From Bacteroidota bacterium (GTDB lineage: Bacteria; Bacteroidota; Ignavibacteria; Ignavibacteriales; Ignavibacteriaceae), in the NCBI GenBank assembly GCA_021815405.1, contig JAKAGV010000001.1:186001-250000 (forward strand): DNA of 64,000 nt, written 5' to 3'. The first letter of the stretch is position 1. Each line of letters starts with the position of its first letter. A program made the position numbers and the translations under genes. Shown here piece after piece: positions 63,102-64,000 of this stretch. A model generated the notes under the pieces. The model was not told where the DNA came from. It worked only from the letters and a program-made list of their open reading frames with translations, and did no database searches.

Positions 63102-64000
63102 ATGAGTGAACAACAAATTCCCGAAAAGCATGTTTTTTCTGATTACATTTATATCCTTTTCAAGTGGAAGAAGTTTATTATTATAAATCTAATAATTGTA
63201 ATAATAATTTCAACCGTAATTGCTTTTTTGATGCCTGTAGATTATAAAGCCTCTGCTACAATAATGATTCCTCAAAATGAGGAAATGAGTCTTGGGGGAT
63301 TAGGCAGCATACTTGGCGGGAAATCTTCTTTAGCATCTCTGGGTGCAAGAGCCTTTGGTTTGTCTTCAAATACTACCGAGGATGTAATTCTGGGGATCAT
63401 AAACAGCAGAACCGCGTTAACGGACGCAATTAAGAGATTTGATTTAATGAAATATTATAAGACTAATAACATTGATAAAGCTCTAAAAGCTTTTAAGGGA
63501 GATATTTCATTTGGTCCAAACGAATATGGAATGATTGACTTCAGTGTGATTAATAAAGATCCGGAAACCAGTGCAGAAATAACAAATTATTTAGTTGCTT
63601 TGGTAGACAGCTTAAATATTAAATATAATATTGAAAGAGCAAGAGAAAATAGAATATTTATAGAACAAAGATATAATAAGAATGTCAAGGATTTGAAGAA
63701 TGCCGAAGATTCATTGTACAGATTTCAAAAAAAATACGGGATTGTTGCCGTACCTGAACAATTAGAGGTATCGGTTAAGGCTGCCGCAGAAATAGAAGCT
63801 GAATTAAATCAAAAAGAAATACAAGCATACTTTATGAAGCAGCAGTACGGAGTCAATTCGCCTCAATACAATGGAGTAATGGCAGAAGTGAATTTATTAA
63901 AAGATAAGGTAATGCAATTAAAAGATTCACCAAGTTTAAGTGCGACATCAAATGTACTTTTCCCATTTAAAGAAATGCCGGATATAGCAATTCAATATTT
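63102..64000 (+). CDS. Wzz-type chain-length determinant / polysaccharide co-polymerase (partial)
   Basis: About 299 codons from ATG 63102; the gene runs off the window. N-terminal cytoplasmic tail, membrane helix (FIIINLIIVIIISTVIAFLM), then the periplasmic Wzz pattern (VDYKASATIMIPQNEEMSLG, GIINSRTALTDAIKRFDLM) and a long coiled region (FIEQRYNKNVKDLKNAEDSL). The missing C-terminal half should carry the second membrane helix, with or without a BY-kinase domain. It sets the length of an exported polysaccharide and probably opens an EPS/capsule cluster. Confidence 0.8.
   Translation, partial: MSEQQIPEKHVFSDYIYILFKWKKFIIINLIIVIIISTVIAFLMPVDYKASATIMIPQNEEMSLGGLGSILGGKSSLASLGARAFGLSSNTTEDVILGIINSRTALTDAIKRFDLMKYYKTNNIDKALKAFKGDISFGPNEYGMIDFSVINKDPETSAEITNYLVALVDSLNIKYNIERARENRIFIEQRYNKNVKDLKNAEDSLYRFQKKYGIVAVPEQLEVSVKAAAEIEAELNQKEIQAYFMKQQYGVNSPQYNGVMAEVNLLKDKVMQLKDSPSLSATSNVLFPFKEMPDIAIQY

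Noticed and set aside
1-64000. tRNA or rRNA genes
   Set aside because: A scan by eye for tRNA T-loops (GGTTCRANTCC) with partners and for rRNA signatures found none; a tRNAscan run would settle it.

Overview
The window looks like a chromosome segment from a motile, low-GC member of the Ignavibacteria (Bacteroidota/Chlorobi/FCB relatives). I infer this from the Ignavibacteria-style type IX secretion (T9SS) C-terminal domains (YPNPFNP ... GREV.TLV ... SGIYFYR..AGDY ... KKMILMK) on several exported proteins at 54-63 kb, together with flagellar and chemotaxis genes and a standard code with TGA stops. No rRNA or tRNA gene was seen.

Layout. (1) 1-19.7 kb is a glycosyltransferase (GT) island. It starts with a GT gene whose frame is intact but broken by three in-frame stops (1-1899). 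Then come a small GT-like gene, a 3071-residue multi-GT/TPR/methyltransferase protein, and three more large GT-TPR proteins, two of them joined to other enzyme domains. (2) 19.8-23.7 kb holds flagellin with a textbook sigma-28 promoter and a leader carrying CsrA-type hairpins, then fliS, fliD, a small helical protein and a FlgM-like protein. The GT island sits directly against flagellin, which suggests flagellin glycosylation. (3) 23.7-33 kb is signalling: a histidine kinase/NtrC-type pair behind a candidate sigma-54 promoter, two PAS-rich histidine kinases on the minus strand, and a cheW-MCP pair behind a candidate sigma-28 promoter. (4) 33-49.5 kb is mostly housekeeping and envelope genes: acyl-ACP thioesterase, ferric-reductase-like oxidoreductase, SagB-like nitroreductase, M48 lipoprotein, ychF, penicillin acylase, a MazEF-like pair with a broken toxin, metF, a Gfo/Idh/MocA oxidoreductase, class II aldolase, ddl, ftsB/divIC, rarA, dprA, a lone EutN/CcmL protein and a DUF3098 protein. 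(5) 49.4-54 kb is regulatory and accessory DNA: two candidate minus-strand small RNAs or attenuated leaders, helically phased repeats, a methyltransferase, a GT9-family protein, two TIR-bearing small repeat elements, and a RelE/ParE-type pair whose toxin also has an in-frame stop. (6) 54-63 kb encodes T9SS-sorted surface proteins. One is a deletion remnant and one is split by a frameshift and by a 151-bp palindromic element. (7) The window ends inside a Wzz-type chain-length gene.

Three themes stand out. Helically phased repeats (period 11 bp, or 20-21 bp) lie about 165-215 bp upstream of three separate glycan-related genes. Several genes are inactivated by nonsense codons alone while their reading frames stay open beyond. 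The flagellin leader appears built for CsrA control. All functional calls rest on reading the sequence; no database search was possible.
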